Assembly: GCA_016778465.1 (NCBI GenBank)
Contig: JADHPM010000010.1
Coordinates: forward strand, 1-50,487
Direction: 5' to 3'
Origin: Methylophilaceae bacterium
Lineage (GTDB): Bacteria; Pseudomonadota; Gammaproteobacteria; Burkholderiales; Methylophilaceae
Length of the DNA: 50,487 nt
In this document: in pieces, positions 48,784 through 50,487 of the stretch
How the letters are laid out: each line of letters begins with the position of its first letter
Position numbering within the stretch: the stretch's first letter is position 1
Notes under the pieces: model-generated
The model's database searches: none
What the model was told of the DNA's origin: nothing
Seen by the model: the letters and a program-made list of their open reading frames with translations, nothing else
Made by a program: the position numbers and the translations under genes

Positions 48784-49788
48784 ATGAAAAAAATTCGTTG
48801 GGGTATTGTTGGCGCTGCCAGGATTGTTGATCGCATGTTACCCACCATTGCAAACTCGGTAAATGGAGAACTGATTGCCATAGGTAGCCGAAGGCCGGGT
48901 GCTGCAAAAGCATGCCTCATCAAAAATGCGCCTGAGCTAGAGGATCAAGCGCAAACCTTTGATGGCTTTGACCCTGTCATTAATCATGAACGCGTGGATG
49001 CGATTTATATTCCATTAGCCAACCAAGAGCACACGCAAGTTGCCTTAAAAGCAATTCGTGCAAAAAAACATGTATTAATAGAAAAACCCATCGCCATGAA
49101 AATAACGGAAGTAGAAACCCTATTTCAAGAGGCTGAGCGACACTCGGTGAAACTCATGGAGGGTTTTATGTATGTTTTTCACCCTCAATTTGACAGAATC
49201 AAGAACATTATCCAATCAAATATTTTAGGAGAAGTAAACTACGCACACTCTATGTTCTCGTTTCCAATTCAACCAGCTCGGTTCTATAGAATAAACCGAG
49301 CTATTAAAGATGGTGGTGGAGCGCTATGGGATATTGGCCCTTATGCCATTCACACATTACGGCAATGCTTTAAAGAAAATCCCGTAAGGGTTTATGCGCA
49401 ATCCAAATTAAATGAGCATGGTGCTGACATTTCAACCACAGGCATCCTTGATTTTGGACATTCTAAACGGGCGACGTTTGATATCAGCTTTGAATGCACC
49501 CGTCGTTCAGAGTTTGAGGTATTTGGTCCTAATGGGCGCGCAAAATGCCCAACCGTATGGCAACCTGAAAATATGACAGCCAAAATACTCTTCTCGACCG
49601 AAAAATCAGGCGCTCAAGAGGAGATTGTCCCTCAAGCCAACCACTTTGAACTCGAATTTAAACATTTTAATGAAGCTATACTCAAAAACTTGAATCCCAA
49701 AGTAAATGCTGAGGATTCGTTGGTAAATGTTAGAACGCTTGTTGCGTTGCAAAAAAGCATCGAATCCAGTGAATGGATAAATTTATAG
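48784..49788 (+). CDS. Gfo/Idh/MocA family NAD(P)-dependent oxidoreductase
   Basis: A 334-residue dehydrogenase with an N-terminal Rossmann domain (IRWGIVGAARI at 4-14) and the family motif EKPIA near 99-103, where the Lys is catalytic, then the C-terminal domain with GGGALWDIGPYAIH near 178. The closest groups act on sugars, trans-dihydrodiols or glucose-fructose type substrates; specificity cannot be set. It follows the cupin by three bases and abuts the HAD gene, suggesting a joint role in a small-molecule path. Confidence 0.9.
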   Translation: MKKIRWGIVGAARIVDRMLPTIANSVNGELIAIGSRRPGAAKACLIKNAPELEDQAQTFDGFDPVINHERVDAIYIPLANQEHTQVALKAIRAKKHVLIEKPIAMKITEVETLFQEAERHSVKLMEGFMYVFHPQFDRIKNIIQSNILGEVNYAHSMFSFPIQPARFYRINRAIKDGGGALWDIGPYAIHTLRQCFKENPVRVYAQSKLNEHGADISTTGILDFGHSKRATFDISFECTRRSEFEVFGPNGRAKCPTVWQPENMTAKILFSTEKSGAQEEIVPQANHFELEFKHFNEAILKNLNPKVNAEDSLVNVRTLVALQKSIESSEWINL

Positions 49789-50421
49789 ATGAAAAGGCTG
49801 TGGATTTTCGATTTCGACGGGACGTTAGTGGATTCAGAAGTTGCGATAAGGCGGTGTTATTCTCAAATTACTGAAGAACTTATTCCAGAAAGACTTGATT
49901 ATGTAAAAGATATTCTCATTGGACCTACATTAGAGGAGACAACTAACCTAATCCTTACGGAGAAAAATTCACATCTCAAAGAAAAGTTTATGGAGCGTTT
50001 TCGGGCCGCATATGATGAAAACATTGTCCTTCAAACACCAATTTTCTCTGGTGTGGATGAGGTCATTAGACATTTAAAGGAAGCCGGAGATCATCTAGCC
50101 ATCTTAACGAATAAACGATCTTACCCCACACATAAACTCATAAAGCATTATCGGTGGGATAATCTTTTTGACTGGGTTGCCTGCATGGATGATTTTCCTC
50201 AAGCTAAAAATAAAACAGATCTCTTAAATTTACAAAATATCCAACGAAGTGAATTTAAAGAGGTATATCTTGTTGGAGACACCACTCAGGATGGCTTGAC
50301 CGCCAATAATCATCATATAAATTTTATAAAAGTAAATTATGGTTATGGGCACAAGCAAGACTGGTCAAAAATTAAAATTTTTGAGGCTATTGATAACTTC
50401 AAAGCGCTACTAAATCTATAA
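49789..50421 (+). CDS. HAD-superfamily hydrolase, phosphoglycolate-phosphatase-like
   Basis: A 210-residue phosphatase with motif I DFDGTLVDS at 8-16 (nucleophile D8, acid-base D10), motif II LTNK near 106, the motif III Lys near 139 (KTDLL), and motif IV VGDTTQDGLTA near 167. The alpha-helical cap between motifs I and II is the type found in Gph and PpaX. Specific substrate unknown. It directly abuts the oxidoreductase (TAG-ATG), so it is the last gene of a four-gene plus-strand unit. The remaining 66 bases of the window hold no recognisable feature. Confidence 0.9.
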   Translation: MKRLWIFDFDGTLVDSEVAIRRCYSQITEELIPERLDYVKDILIGPTLEETTNLILTEKNSHLKEKFMERFRAAYDENIVLQTPIFSGVDEVIRHLKEAGDHLAILTNKRSYPTHKLIKHYRWDNLFDWVACMDDFPQAKNKTDLLNLQNIQRSEFKEVYLVGDTTQDGLTANNHHINFIKVNYGYGHKQDWSKIKIFEAIDNFKALLNL

Positions 50422-50487
50422 GATTTACTCACGGCTATCTCACTCATATAACTCAAGAAGTTCGTTTTGAAATTAAGGGATAGAAAT

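Noticed and set aside
50422-50487. End of a minus-strand gene at the right edge
   Set aside because: Short frames on the minus strand are interrupted by stops or too short to judge; no recognisable sequence.

Overview
The window looks like core chromosome of a small-genome, AT-rich betaproteobacterium. My best guess is the Methylophilaceae, OM43 or Candidatus Methylopumilus-like streamlined methylotrophs. That placement is inferred from gene order (smc-zipA-ligA; ndk-rlmN-ispG-hisS-yfgM-bamB-der; hfq-hflX-hflK-hflC-DUF2065-hisZ-purA), the very low GC visible by eye and the tight packing. It is not based on any database search. Genes commonly overlap by 1 to 20 bases and no gene-free stretch exceeds 300 bases. 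I see no phage, insertion sequence, integron or CRISPR array.

Layout. 1-2570: 3' part of glnE (glutamine synthetase adenylyltransferase), cut by the window edge. 2571-5412: an accessory patch of small secreted proteins and very small predicted membrane proteins (37-100 aa), several below usual annotation cut-offs. 5442-8454: a minus-strand set reading flavin monooxygenase, metY, then an adhesin-E-like secreted protein. 8686-9539: a small secreted protein, tRNA-Ala(GGC) and queF. 9616-17056: smc, zipA, ligA and an exported TPR protein. 17185-19602: an exported histone-deacetylase-like hydrolase and an AGCS amino acid:cation symporter. 19599-23624: an MFS transporter coupled to a one-subunit molybdopterin oxidoreductase, divergent from a DUF1097 membrane protein that ends in a clear terminator.

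23659-36685 is a long minus-strand housekeeping run: pgeF, ZIP transporter, rimO, gltX, hfq, hflX, hflK, hflC, DUF2065, hisZ, purA, holB, tatD, a PhnP-like hydrolase and a small secreted protein. 36675-38559 holds the divergent rluD/bamD pair. 38556-47489 is a second minus-strand run: ndk, rlmN, ispG, hisS, two OppD/OppF-type ATPases, yfgM, bamB, der. 47559-50421 is a plus-strand run: trhO, a cupin, a Gfo/Idh/MocA oxidoreductase and a HAD phosphatase.

Functional themes are envelope assembly (BamB, BamD, YfgM, ZipA, HflKC), translation and RNA modification (GltX, HisS, RimO, RlmN, RluD, TrhO, QueF, Hfq), replication and repair (SMC, LigA, HolB) and nitrogen and sulfur metabolism (GlnE, MetY). 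I do not see a clearly new multi-gene defence or mobile system. The points most worth a second look are an Hfq whose rim arginines are replaced, a HisZ that stops about 65 residues early, the cluster of mini membrane proteins, the stand-alone molybdoenzyme module with a dyad in its divergent promoter region, and an HDAC-family hydrolase with a signal peptide.
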